In this document: positions 28,401 through 35,672 of the stretch, piece after piece
How the letters are laid out: every line of letters begins with the position of its first letter
Position numbering within the stretch: position 1 is the first letter of the stretch
Source: a virus
Direction: 5' to 3' (one strand)
Length of the DNA: 44,170 nt
IMG/VR virus record: IMGVR_UViG_3300022602_000177
Location: 1 to 44,170 of that record
Program-made: the position numbers and the translations under genes
Notes under the pieces: model-generated
Databases searched by the model: none
What the model was told of the DNA's origin: nothing
What the model saw: only the letters and a program-made list of their open reading frames with translations

Positions 28401-28789
28401 CTGACCCCTCCCTGAACGCAAGCAAACCAAAAGCCACGCTCAGGGTCGCCGTTGACAAATGTGCATAATACTTCATTACCTATATCAGGAGGTATAGCCC
28501 ACATACCATATGTGTGGGAAACCCCTGTAAAATTGTTGTTCTGACTGCTCTCAGGCTGATATGTCGAACCCATGTAGGGATTAGCATAGTTCACTGTGCG
28601 CCAGAATAGTGGATTCGATTCGTCACCACCAAAGTCTGGGATCCATACACGAAGTCTACCGTCTCTTGCAGGGCTTAGATTGTCTTTTACGATACCTATC
28701 TGTGTTGCTGTGTCGTATCTGATTCCAGGAACTTTATTTCTGTCGTAATAACTTGCTGGTTTAGAGCTATGTATACTATTTTGTGGCAT
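25487..28789 (-). CDS. 5: Baseplate spike gp5 with lytic and peptidase domains (1100 aa)
   Basis: An OB-fold domain (about residues 20-130; IVKDNLSPARDGRLRVWIP and GNEVLCTFVNGDPERG) is followed by a gp5/VgrG-type beta-helix needle (about 281-416; GGHQITMSDDQS, then repeats such as DINIQSGGTINM). About 523-683 is a lysozyme/transglycosylase-like module with LLACMANETGATFDP and GLIQFGKA; the Glu near 555 is the likely catalytic acid. About 743-936 looks like another muramidase-type module (IGKYAVDATYLASAGYIK, WTGRDNIS). About 974-1100 is an M15/VanY-type zinc peptidase (SAYRSEADQEAVY, AHNSGVAIDSG, DAVHIQL). It punctures the envelope and degrades peptidoglycan during DNA entry. T4 gp5 (575 aa) has one lysozyme only. 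Confidence 0.88.
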   Translation of the reverse strand: MPQNSIHSSKPASYYDRNKVPGIRYDTATQIGIVKDNLSPARDGRLRVWIPDFGGDESNPLFWRTVNYANPYMGSTYQPESSQNNNFTGVSHTYGMWAIPPDIGNEVLCTFVNGDPERGFWFACVQGGVSNWMVPGIGTSNNIDTSMVSDGIKSSILPSSHVPTQVLPVVEFNENVDGSINSTFFTNKKPIHEFQANILFKQGLDRDTFRGAVTSSAQRETPSHVFGISTPGRPLTKDPADDPDYENKVNSGTVPVDQYSVPTRKGGHTLIMDDGDSTGGNQMMRFRTAGGHQITMSDDQSTIYVGHCDGTTWIEIDGTGIKMYTAGDYSVRAEGTFNLHADKDINIQSGGTINMVSDAAFNLNSAQVSLGGSEKMLIYGTKTSIGGSQLTVSADGKIGISSGGSIALNSSSIALNSSGGGNSVSMPTVAKNKLADTTFDDKTTKLWYSVPDSVDSVVTLLPSHEPWPREGVNGAGTTPAPLTKSVSSSVCAPKTAGTPGSYTLPAPNKNTKDNGKVNGVPTPWSNDTAFISAVQSVASALNCNYIDLLACMANETGATFDPAITNSLGYTGLIQFGKAVCIDLRTTTDALRQLSRVDQMTWVQKFFQLKNLNQKAPTPKLQDLYLCIYWPAAVGKPDNYVVNPAGSPQAMQNKSLQAADGSITCASVGAAAAKWLPVIQQCLANAGVQNQTPATPAGVLVDGTGKPVTDSSGRPVSTGTTTTGSTADIGITNASGQAVAQPTCPAEYMAKTTTFSPPNNFGASTPNLSQLQAKAMMAELGYFLSQFNYSYVSTDGTKIGKYAVDATYLASAGYIKPDAVTQYGNKALSNNNSWTGRDNISSQDDFFNSPNIQDTIQLNEFTASYAALVASGGIKPDDDVCTAAGMMFVMHEYRTADLAKQWRNGGDSAVATSKLMDSALVGSIMYTQGRYAVDVLASGGAVASSAQSVGLNGPNTTGIDPDLVFTFQSSGTGTRERFDQLNGTFKDSILKMAQDYKAKTGAKIAITSAYRSEADQEAVYQRWLDAGGGPNNPTAGGITTPARPASKGGTATAHNSGVAIDSGQMALVARTVDLPSYGLRWGGTFNKPDAVHIQLANFTQ

Positions 28790-28808
28790 ATTCTATTTTC
28801 TGTTACCT

Positions 28809-31448
28809 TTATGGTGCAATTACTGGGCCACCTGTTGTTGGGGCTGCGTCATCTATTGAGACTGTTTTACCATTGTTTATTACACCAGATAATGCCGCTG
28901 GCGGAGCAAATTCTGGTTTATTAATATTTAAAGGAGAGTTAAATCCGTTTGTTGGGTTGGCAGATGTTACCGCACCGTCACCATCTGGTCCAGAAGAAGC
29001 AGTTGTGCTTGGGCTTGTGGTCTCAGTTGCCGCTGGACTTGGTGAAGGGTTTACATTATTTGACTGCACAGCTGGGTTTGCAGTTTGTTGTGATTTTTGT
29101 GTAAGTTCTGTGCGCTGATTGTCACCATCTGTTTTAATATCAGTATTTGTAGCTTTGTTTTTATTGATAGGTTCTTGCATGGCTTGTCGAACCATCTCTA
29201 ATGTTTGCGTGAATTTTCCTCCACGAAATTCATTTGATACTTTAATTACCTTGTAAAACCCACTCATCTCACTTACACTGTATTTGTTAGTACTATTCAG
29301 ATCGTACATCCCAGTTTTATCATTAAAATCTTTTGGTGTTCTGAATGTCACATAAGTGTAAATATCACTCAGGTCCATACTAAGACTTTTTGTCCCAGGA
29401 ACATATGGACTGTTTGTATCTTGTGGTTGATTGGCTGTTAAAATGTTCCCGGGGTTTATAAACAAATCATCTTGTTTGATAAATTCTGGATCACCAATTA
29501 TTTGCATTTTTAAATTAATCATGTCACCACCGGCACTTGTATAGATGCTTTGTAAAGCGCTTCTAGCGTTTTGAGTTTCACTTCTTTGTGCACCGCCCCC
29601 AGCTCCAGCATTTTGATCGCCTGATGTGACATGTACTATTTCTGGCTGAATCTGATTCTTATTGGCATTACTGTCGGCTTTAGAATTATTGATTCTATCT
29701 TCTGGTTTTTGACTTGCGCCTGCCCCAGTTGTAGTGGCACCGCGATCAGCATTTTTAGCAGTAAAGTATAATGCATTGTAATCAATATCAAAGTTAATAA
29801 CGCTGCTATTTTTACCTGTATAAAAATAATCGTATCGTTTCACTGGGTTTGGAGGAGGACTTTTTGGCAATCTATCATCACGCTGTTGAAAAACAGTGTA
29901 TACGCTAACATAAAAAGTTATCTTTTTGGCCCACTGATTTCGTTCTGAATCAAAATCAAGCAATTCAATACTGGGAACTATTTTCCATACTTTTAAAGGT
30001 TTAGCTTGTTGTTGGACTGTTGTTGAATCTGCTGACTGTGCTTTTGGGTCTTTATTAGACAATGATGAATCTACCACTTGATCTAGAAAATACTTGCTTT
30101 GAGATAAAACTAAATTTATCACATCATTTACTTTTGTTCCAGGTTCAAGATCGTGTACTATCGAACTAAAATCTGTTGTAGTGGCATCTTTGCCTTCATT
30201 TGCTTTGGCAGTTGTTTGCGTGTCAGTGCTGCCCACTCTGCGTACACTATTCTTTTTTGCATCAACAATGGGCGAATTACTTATTTCCCCGTCTGCACTT
30301 TCGTTAAACACAAAAGCTATTTGATCTGGTTGTCCTAGATTGCCCTTTTTGTTTTCTGAAGCCATCCAACCATTCCAGGCTGTTGTGAAACTTGTTGTAT
30401 TAAATGAAGTCGGCGCTGTGGCCGCAGACACCGAAGTTACTCCAGGTGCATCTGTGCTACCAACAATTCGAGGATCTCTGTATCCCGGGGTACTTCTGCC
30501 GCCGCCAGCACCATTTTGACCAGATTGATATGCGTATGCGTCTGCATTATTCCTATAACTATCAGCCGATGCTGTGGACTGAGCTATATCACCCGAGGAG
30601 AAATATTCTCCCACAGTTGAGGCAGTTATGTGCATTCTGGTCTTGATGCTTTGAAGTGTCTCAAGATTTGCTGAGTGATTGAATGGCACTGCTGTTATGT
30701 TATATTCAGATCCTTTGACTGATGCCTTGATCTTGAATCCAGTCAATTTCATTGGAATCCATTTAGTCTGATCTGTGATTTTTTTAGTACTGCCTGATCT
30801 ATCTTCACCAAAGAAATTAATTTCCAGCAAATATGGCATATCAAGATAGTTTTTGCCGTTGAGACCATTGTTATTAACATTCATTATGCGGTCAAGCAAA
30901 GTCATACCATAAGGCTCTATAATTGTAAATTCCAGTGTTATTACATTAGTACCTCTTGTATTTGCATTCACCCCAATTACAGTATCAAATTTTAAATTGT
31001 CAAAATAAAAATCATCACTGAATTCTGGATCTCTTGTTCCTCTGTATCTTCCAGCGCTGCTGATCAATGTTTTTGTTGGTTTAAAATTGTTAGGAGTACT
31101 TACTAATGTATTGTAGTCTTCACGAGTTAGCACATGCAATGTAAGTCCATAAGTATAACTTGCATACTCATCAAGCGGATTTGTTGACGGAGCATATGTT
31201 TTTGTTTTATTTCCACCAACTTTTGTTATACCATTTGCAATATTTCTATTAAGTTCTTCTGCTTGTTGAAGGTTTGGACCTCCCTGACCACCTCGACCTC
31301 CGCCAGGACCGCCTGCATATTTTTCAACATTTGCAGTAGGTGTAGTAGCGATGTTTTGCGCTTCTTGTTTGGTCACAACTTGTGTAGTTGGAGATGATGT
31401 TGTCGCGGTTTGATTTGCGGCTGCAATCTGATCAGGGGATAATGTCAT
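28809..31448 (-). CDS. Putative baseplate hub protein, gp27 position (879 aa)
   Basis: After a Gln/Ala/Gly-rich N-terminal linker (residues 1-70), the domain around 75-290 reads YTYGLTLHVLTREDYN.. FEFTIIEP-like, then MKLTGFKIKASVKGSEYNITAVPFNHSA, the style of tail hub proteins. A disordered, Thr/Ser/Gly-rich segment follows. A C-terminal domain has MINLKMQIIGDPEFIKQDDLFINPG and SEMSGFYKVIKVSNEFRGGKFTQTLEM, again hub-like. The last 130 residues are a low-complexity Asn/Pro/Thr/Ser tail. It is encoded between gp53 and the gp5 spike, where a gp27-type hub would be needed, and no other hub candidate is in the block. The assignment rests on context and pattern. Confidence 0.6.
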   Translation of the reverse strand: MTLSPDQIAAANQTATTSSPTTQVVTKQEAQNIATTPTANVEKYAGGPGGGRGGQGGPNLQQAEELNRNIANGITKVGGNKTKTYAPSTNPLDEYASYTYGLTLHVLTREDYNTLVSTPNNFKPTKTLISSAGRYRGTRDPEFSDDFYFDNLKFDTVIGVNANTRGTNVITLEFTIIEPYGMTLLDRIMNVNNNGLNGKNYLDMPYLLEINFFGEDRSGSTKKITDQTKWIPMKLTGFKIKASVKGSEYNITAVPFNHSANLETLQSIKTRMHITASTVGEYFSSGDIAQSTASADSYRNNADAYAYQSGQNGAGGGRSTPGYRDPRIVGSTDAPGVTSVSAATAPTSFNTTSFTTAWNGWMASENKKGNLGQPDQIAFVFNESADGEISNSPIVDAKKNSVRRVGSTDTQTTAKANEGKDATTTDFSSIVHDLEPGTKVNDVINLVLSQSKYFLDQVVDSSLSNKDPKAQSADSTTVQQQAKPLKVWKIVPSIELLDFDSERNQWAKKITFYVSVYTVFQQRDDRLPKSPPPNPVKRYDYFYTGKNSSVINFDIDYNALYFTAKNADRGATTTGAGASQKPEDRINNSKADSNANKNQIQPEIVHVTSGDQNAGAGGGAQRSETQNARSALQSIYTSAGGDMINLKMQIIGDPEFIKQDDLFINPGNILTANQPQDTNSPYVPGTKSLSMDLSDIYTYVTFRTPKDFNDKTGMYDLNSTNKYSVSEMSGFYKVIKVSNEFRGGKFTQTLEMVRQAMQEPINKNKATNTDIKTDGDNQRTELTQKSQQTANPAVQSNNVNPSPSPAATETTSPSTTASSGPDGDGAVTSANPTNGFNSPLNINKPEFAPPAALSGVINNGKTVSIDDAAPTTGGPVIAP

Positions 31449-31449
31449 C

Positions 31450-31755
31450 TTATAATCCCAAATTATCTATTAGAGTTGTCTTTTTAGGAATCATGATAGT
31501 GACACCCGCTTGAAAATCAAAAATAGGATCGTCAATTACATTGGGATTTCTAGCACGAAATACCCACCATAGGGCGCTGTCGCCGTACAAGTCAAATGCC
31601 AGCAAGTCTGGACGGTATTGATAAATTCCGTTAATTGTAAAGGGTACATCATCAATTTGTTTGTCTATTGGATTATAGACCAACAAATCTAAAAACTTAC
31701 CACCGAATAGTCCAGTACTGAAATAAGGACTTGATTTAGAATATTCAACTGTCAT
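31450..31755 (-). CDS. 53: Baseplate wedge protein gp53 (101 aa)
   Basis: The protein is recognised by IYQYRPDLLAFDLYGDSALWWVFRARNPNVIDDPIFDFQAG (spread over residues 44-84), the LysM-like core of gp53, ending in VTIMIPKKTTL. gp53 links adjacent wedges in the T4 baseplate. At 101 residues it is shorter than T4 gp53 (196) but of the size seen in related aquatic phages as I recall. It overlaps the upstream 285-aa gene by ATGA, so translation is coupled, and is followed after one base by the hub-like gene. Confidence 0.88.
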   Translation of the reverse strand: MTVEYSKSSPYFSTGLFGGKFLDLLVYNPIDKQIDDVPFTINGIYQYRPDLLAFDLYGDSALWWVFRARNPNVIDDPIFDFQAGVTIMIPKKTTLIDNLGL

Positions 31756-32609
31756 AGGAATCCACCATTCTTAGCCAATAATTTACCTTGACTGAAATTA
31801 GTCAACGACATGTTGTTGGCAGTATTTTTTCTACTGTAAATAGGCTGTAATGTCACATTGAATTGACTCATTAATGGAATTCTTGCAGTTTGCATAGTTG
31901 ATCCAGCGCTTACCGGAGATGTGTTGTTGCTTGATCCACTGTAAGAAACTTCCATGTAATCAACATCCGATGGCATAGTATGTTGGAAACTTGTAACAAC
32001 GCAAGTGACACTTGGAAAATAAAAATCCCCATAACCATCAAGAATTACTATTGGGGGAGGGTTTCCAGCGTTAGCATCTTTCCCCCAAAACATTTTTGTA
32101 CAACTACGAAAAAAGTACAGTGATGCTAATACATACAATGCATCATCTTTGTTTTGTACTGTGAAGTCTCCAACTATGTTAATGGCAGAAACATCACTGC
32201 CCTCATAAAAATAATTTTTATAGTTAGCATGAGTCAGCGCTTGTTCCTGGTATCTAGCATTGTGAGTTACTGTAATGTTTGGCGTGTATGGGAAAATCAC
32301 CCCATTGACTTCATTTCTGGCCAAAATGCTCAACAAAGGGTTCGAAGCTATTTTCAAGCCGCTGCCAGAAGGCAATGTCACTTTGACACGCCAATCATTT
32401 ACTTTACTATTTTTTCCAGATGCTTTGGTAACATTGCTAGTAGGGCTACTTTTCTTGGGGTCGCTTGACAAACCACCTTCAAACAATCGTGAAATCTGTT
32501 TTCTAGCATTACCAGGATCAAGCACATTTAGCACTGAATCTAGTATTCCACCAGAAGACGCACCCTTGGCTGCTGTTGGGTCATTGCCTGGAATCGGGGT
32601 TAATGGCAT
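31752..32609 (-). CDS. Baseplate / tail-tube cap-like protein (285 aa)
   Basis: The N-terminal 70 residues are polar and probably disordered. From about 75 on comes WRVKVTLPSGSGLKI, then GVIFPYTPNITVTHNARYQ, THANYKNYFYEGS, FTVQNKDDALYVLASLYFFRSCTKMFWG and ILDGYGDFYFPSVTCVVTSFQH (each a conserved-looking block). This pattern is common in contractile-tailed phages next to gp53, where a tail-tube initiator or cap (gp54/gp48 role) is expected, so that is my best guess. It is the first gene of the tail operon. The late promoter is 20 nt upstream and an AGGA ribosome site is well placed. Confidence 0.6.
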   Translation of the reverse strand: MPLTPIPGNDPTAAKGASSGGILDSVLNVLDPGNARKQISRLFEGGLSSDPKKSSPTSNVTKASGKNSKVNDWRVKVTLPSGSGLKIASNPLLSILARNEVNGVIFPYTPNITVTHNARYQEQALTHANYKNYFYEGSDVSAINIVGDFTVQNKDDALYVLASLYFFRSCTKMFWGKDANAGNPPPIVILDGYGDFYFPSVTCVVTSFQHTMPSDVDYMEVSYSGSSNNTSPVSAGSTMQTARIPLMSQFNVTLQPIYSRKNTANNMSLTNFSQGKLLAKNGGFL

Positions 32610-32629
32610 AAATTATATCCTGTTTCATC

Positions 32630-32637
32630 TATTTATT
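32630..32637 (-). promoter_or_regulatory. T4-type late promoter (AATAAATA) of the tail operon
   Basis: Minus-strand AATAAATA lies 20 nt upstream of the 285-aa gene. It starts the baseplate block and faces away from the gp55 promoter 32 bp to its right. Confidence 0.78.
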
Positions 32638-32669
32638 GTTAAATATTATGTGCTACTATTATAAAACAC

Positions 32670-32698
32670 TTGACAAATCTGTAATACTTTGCTATTAT
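32670..32698 (+). promoter_or_regulatory. Consensus sigma70 promoter for gp55
   Basis: A perfect -35 TTGACA (32670-32675), a 17-nt spacer (32676-32692) and a -10 TATTAT (32693-32698). The ATG at 32718 follows after 19 nt, with GGAG at 32708-32711 as ribosome site. This should be read by unmodified host polymerase and so makes the late sigma factor early. Confidence 0.85.
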
Positions 32699-32717
32699 TG
32701 TAAAAACGGAGATACAC

Positions 32718-33611
32718 ATGAACCCAGGGAAAAAAGTCAACTACTTAAACAATAAGGACATTCTTAAAGAAATTCATCGAAGCAAGACAACTTATTGTAA
32801 GTTTACCAAACCAGAATACGCAGATTACGACATGATTCTGCCGGATTTTAATAAAATCAACAAGAAAAACATTCTGGAAGCACGAAAATTAAGAGCAGAA
32901 CGGTTAGCAAAAGTAGCACATGAAGCTGCAATTGTCGACGGAGTAAAGCGTAAACTAGATGAATTTGAAGTAAAACTCAAGGATGTCAAGGACACGGATG
33001 TAATTTTTAGAGTCATGACCTGGGATCATATTCCACTAGATGATGTAAAGACCAAGAAGGCAAAGATGGCTGCATTAGAAATCGAAGATGAGAATGATCC
33101 AATTCTTGATGATTTTGATGTGAATGACAAAGAACATAACAAATATGTCAAAGTAAACTTTCCACCATTTCAGCATTTCATGATTGATGAAAACAGTGAA
33201 CCATACTGTGTTGGCAAATCACATTGGAAAGGTAGTTTGGAAGATGGGGAATTCTCCAAAGATCACGGAACTATGACAAACAAGCTAGCCAATATGTATA
33301 TCAAACTGTGTGAACGCTATGGTACTCGTTCAAATTGGCGTGGTTACACATACAATGATGAGATGAGAGCACAGGCCTTACTTCAACTAACTTATATTGG
33401 ATTACGCTTTGATGAATCAAAATCGCAGAACCCTTTTGCTTATTATACTGCCGCTGTTACTAATAGCTTTACTCGTGTTTTAAACATTGAGAAACGCAAC
33501 CAAAATATTCGTGATGATATTTTGGAGTTGAATGGTCTTAACCCAAGTTACACTCGTCAAGGCATGTCGGGTGGTTATGTTAATTACGAGGGTGGTGGAC
33601 ATGATGACTAA
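32718..33611 (+). CDS. 55: Late-transcription sigma factor gp55 (297 aa)
   Basis: Residues about 188-280 hold the divergent sigma region 2 of T4 gp55: LANMYIKLCERYG, then YTYNDEMRAQALLQL, FDESKSQNPFAYYTAAVTNSF and RVLNIEKRNQNIRDD. gp55 replaces the host sigma and directs polymerase to TATAAATA sites, which are present upstream of the structural genes here. The protein is longer than T4 gp55 (185 aa) because of a 185-residue charged N-terminal part, including FRVMTWDHIPLDD and a DENDPILDDFDVND acidic stretch, whose role I do not know. The ATG is fixed by GGAG and the promoter. Confidence 0.9.
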   Translation: MNPGKKVNYLNNKDILKEIHRSKTTYCKFTKPEYADYDMILPDFNKINKKNILEARKLRAERLAKVAHEAAIVDGVKRKLDEFEVKLKDVKDTDVIFRVMTWDHIPLDDVKTKKAKMAALEIEDENDPILDDFDVNDKEHNKYVKVNFPPFQHFMIDENSEPYCVGKSHWKGSLEDGEFSKDHGTMTNKLANMYIKLCERYGTRSNWRGYTYNDEMRAQALLQLTYIGLRFDESKSQNPFAYYTAAVTNSFTRVLNIEKRNQNIRDDILELNGLNPSYTRQGMSGGYVNYEGGGHDD

Positions 33612-33617
33612 ATGGGC

Positions 33618-33647
33618 TTGACATTCAACTTATACTTTTGTTACACT
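33618..33647 (+). promoter_or_regulatory. Sigma70-type promoter giving a leaderless gp47 message
   Basis: -35 TTGACA (33618-33623), an 18-nt spacer, and -10 TACACT (33642-33647) with an extended TG motif one base before it (33639-33640). Six bases separate the -10 from the ATG at 33654, the same distance as at the 101-aa gene, so the start should be at the A of ATG. No Shine-Dalgarno sequence precedes gp47. Confidence 0.78.
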
Positions 33648-33658
33648 AGTTGAATGTC
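33620..33658 (+). repeat. Perfect 11-bp inverted repeat enclosing the -10 box and the gp47 start codon
   Basis: GACATTCAACT (33620-33630) and AGTTGAATGTC (33648-33658) are exact reverse complements, 17 nt apart. The left arm overlaps the -35 box, the loop contains the -10 box, and the right arm contains the ATG at 33654-33656. RNA reading through from gp55 could fold it and hide the start codon; RNA started at the internal promoter lacks the left arm and cannot. It could instead act as a DNA operator. Confidence 0.85.
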
Positions 33659-34670
33659 TAACCTATTTAAAAAAGCAGCCCTATTCACAGATATTCATTT
33701 TGGACTTAAAAGCAATAGCCAATTACACAACGAAGATTGTTTAAACTTCGTCAAATGGGCTGTTGCCAAAGCAAAGGAAGAGGGCTGCGAAACTTGTATG
33801 TTTCTTGGCGATTGGCACAATAATCGTGCCAGTATTAATATCGTCACCTTACAATATAGCCTCAGAGCACTAGAGCATTTAAATGAAAACTTTGATCGGG
33901 TCTATTTTATTCCTGGTAATCATGATTTATATTATCGTGATAAGCGGGATGTCCAAAGTGTTGAATGGGCCAAGCACCTCCCTAATATACAGATATGCAA
34001 CGACTGGTTTAATAGTGGCGACGTGGTTATCGCTCCTTGGCTTTGTGCTGACGATCATAAACATCTACGTAAGTTAAAAGGCAAATATATCTTTGGTCAT
34101 TTCGAGTTGCCGGGCTATCTTATGAATGCTATGGTAGAAATGCCAGAACATGGTGAGTTCCGAGCAAGCGATCTTGACCATTTTGGTCATGTGTTTACTG
34201 GACACTTTCACAAACGACAAACACGCAAGAATGTAACCTACATTGGTAATGCGTTCCCGCACAATTATGCAGATGCGGGAGACGATGAGCGTGGTCTTAC
34301 AATTTTAGAATGGGGTCGAGATCCAGAGTATCATGCTTGGCCCGATCAACCGCGATATCGTGTGTTCCAACTCAGCGATGTGCTAAAACACACTGAAGCC
34401 ATGTTACAGCCCGGTATGCATGTACGAGTCAACTTGGATGTTGACCTCAGTTATGAAGAAGCAAGTTTCGTCAAAGAAACATTCATCGATACATACAAAC
34501 TGCGTGAGCTTACACTGATCCCTGCCAAGGTCACTGATTTAACTGAGTATGAGCTACAGGGCAATATAGAATTTGAAAGTGTTGATCAGATTGTTACAGG
34601 TCAACTTACTGCTTTAGAGAATGGCAAATTTAATAAATCACTGCTGCTAGACATTTATAGAAATCTATAA
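33654..34670 (+). CDS. 47: Recombination nuclease subunit gp47, Mre11-like (338 aa)
   Basis: A calcineurin-type metallophosphoesterase. Motifs in order: TDIHFG (D13, H15), FLGDWHNNR (D53), IPGNHD (N89, H90), IFGHFELPG (H149) and FTGHFHKRQ (H184, H186), which together form the two-metal site of Mre11/SbcD nucleases. With gp46 it makes the exonuclease complex that resects DNA ends for recombination-dependent replication and degrades host DNA in T4. The start is set by the first beta-strand, which begins within a few residues of Met1. The length equals T4 gp47 (339). It is normally adjacent to gp46, but here three other genes intervene. Confidence 0.93.
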   Translation: MSNLFKKAALFTDIHFGLKSNSQLHNEDCLNFVKWAVAKAKEEGCETCMFLGDWHNNRASINIVTLQYSLRALEHLNENFDRVYFIPGNHDLYYRDKRDVQSVEWAKHLPNIQICNDWFNSGDVVIAPWLCADDHKHLRKLKGKYIFGHFELPGYLMNAMVEMPEHGEFRASDLDHFGHVFTGHFHKRQTRKNVTYIGNAFPHNYADAGDDERGLTILEWGRDPEYHAWPDQPRYRVFQLSDVLKHTEAMLQPGMHVRVNLDVDLSYEEASFVKETFIDTYKLRELTLIPAKVTDLTEYELQGNIEFESVDQIVTGQLTALENGKFNKSLLLDIYRNL

Positions 34671-34671
34671 A
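34654..34671 (+). other. Small AT-rich hairpin at the gp47 stop codon
   Basis: TTTATAG and CTATAAA pair over a 4-nt loop and include the gp47 stop codon. It lacks a U-tract, so it is a weak pause or mRNA 3'-end structure at most, before the epimerase gene 22 nt further on. Confidence 0.3.
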
Positions 34672-34692
34672 GAAAGTCATTTTGATAATTTT

Positions 34693-35658
34693 ATGAAAAG
34701 AATTTTAGTTTTCGGCGCTGGGGGATTCATAGGACATCATTTAGTTCGCAGACTAAAAAATGATGGGCATTGGGTATGCGGAGTGGATTTAAAATACCCA
34801 GAATTTTCCAAAACTGACGCAGACGAATTTATTTTGGGTGATTTGTCACTTCTTGAGACATTTAGCAAAATTCCAAATGTTCGTTTTAATGAAATATATC
34901 AACTTGCCGCAGATATGGGTGGGGCCGAGTACATTTTTACTGGGGTTAATGATGCAAGAATAGTTCATAACAGTTCGTTAATTAATTTAAACACTGCACA
35001 ATTTTGCATTGATAAAAAAATTAAAAAAGTTTTCTTTTCAAGCAGTGCTTGCGTATATCCATTACACAATCAGTTAGACCCAAATAATCCAATTTGTAAA
35101 GAGAGTACCGCCTACCCCGCCAGCCCAGACAGTGAATATGGATGGGAGAAAATTTTTAGCGAAAGACTATATCTTTCATACGCAAGAAACTATGGACTAG
35201 AAGTTCGTATAGCTAGATTTCATAATGTATACGGACCAGAGAGTGTCTGGCAGGGTGGGAAAGAAAAATCCCCAGCGGCCATTTGTCGAAAGATAATACT
35301 GTGTGAAGAAAACGGTAGTATAGAAATATTTGGCGACGGGACTCAAACCAGAAGTTTTTTATATATTGATGATTGTATAGATGGAGTCATGAGTCTTATG
35401 AACAGTTCTTACAAAGAACCTGTTAATATTGGCTCTGAGGAAATGATTTCAATAAACGGATTGGCTGATCTAGTAATCAAAATTTCACAAAAAGTTTGTA
35501 ACAAAGTACACATACCCGGGCCCATCGGAGTAATGGGAAGATGCAGTGATAATACGTTATCCAAGTACAATTTAGGTTGGGATCCAAAAATAAATTTAGC
35601 TTCTGGTATATCAACCACTTATAAGTGGATCAAAGATCAAATCCTAATAGGTTCATAA
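34693..35658 (+). CDS. GDP-mannose 3,5-epimerase-like SDR enzyme (321 aa)
   Basis: An extended short-chain dehydrogenase. The NAD-binding GAGGFIG is at residues 8-14, and AADMGGAEYI at 72-81 is typical of GDP-mannose 3,5-epimerase. SSSACVYP (116-123) supplies Cys120. Y149 and K153 form the YxxxK pair. RFHNVYGPESVWQGGKEKSP (175-194) supplies Lys192. Then come GDGTQTRSF (214-222), EPVNIGSEEMIS, and HIPGPIGVMGRCSDNT. In plant GME the corresponding Cys and Lys are the acid-base pair that converts GDP-mannose to GDP-L-galactose and GDP-L-gulose. The full length is kept, so it is probably active. It may alter host surface sugar or a virion glycan. No clear ribosome site is seen before the ATG. Confidence 0.88.
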   Translation: MKRILVFGAGGFIGHHLVRRLKNDGHWVCGVDLKYPEFSKTDADEFILGDLSLLETFSKIPNVRFNEIYQLAADMGGAEYIFTGVNDARIVHNSSLINLNTAQFCIDKKIKKVFFSSSACVYPLHNQLDPNNPICKESTAYPASPDSEYGWEKIFSERLYLSYARNYGLEVRIARFHNVYGPESVWQGGKEKSPAAICRKIILCEENGSIEIFGDGTQTRSFLYIDDCIDGVMSLMNSSYKEPVNIGSEEMISINGLADLVIKISQKVCNKVHIPGPIGVMGRCSDNTLSKYNLGWDPKINLASGISTTYKWIKDQILIGS

Positions 35659-35672
35659 CAGGGGTTTCATAT

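Noticed and set aside
34684-34689. Sigma70 -10 box (GATAAT) for the epimerase gene
   Set aside because: No -35 element at 16-18 nt and only 3 nt to the ATG; probably chance in an AT-rich stretch.
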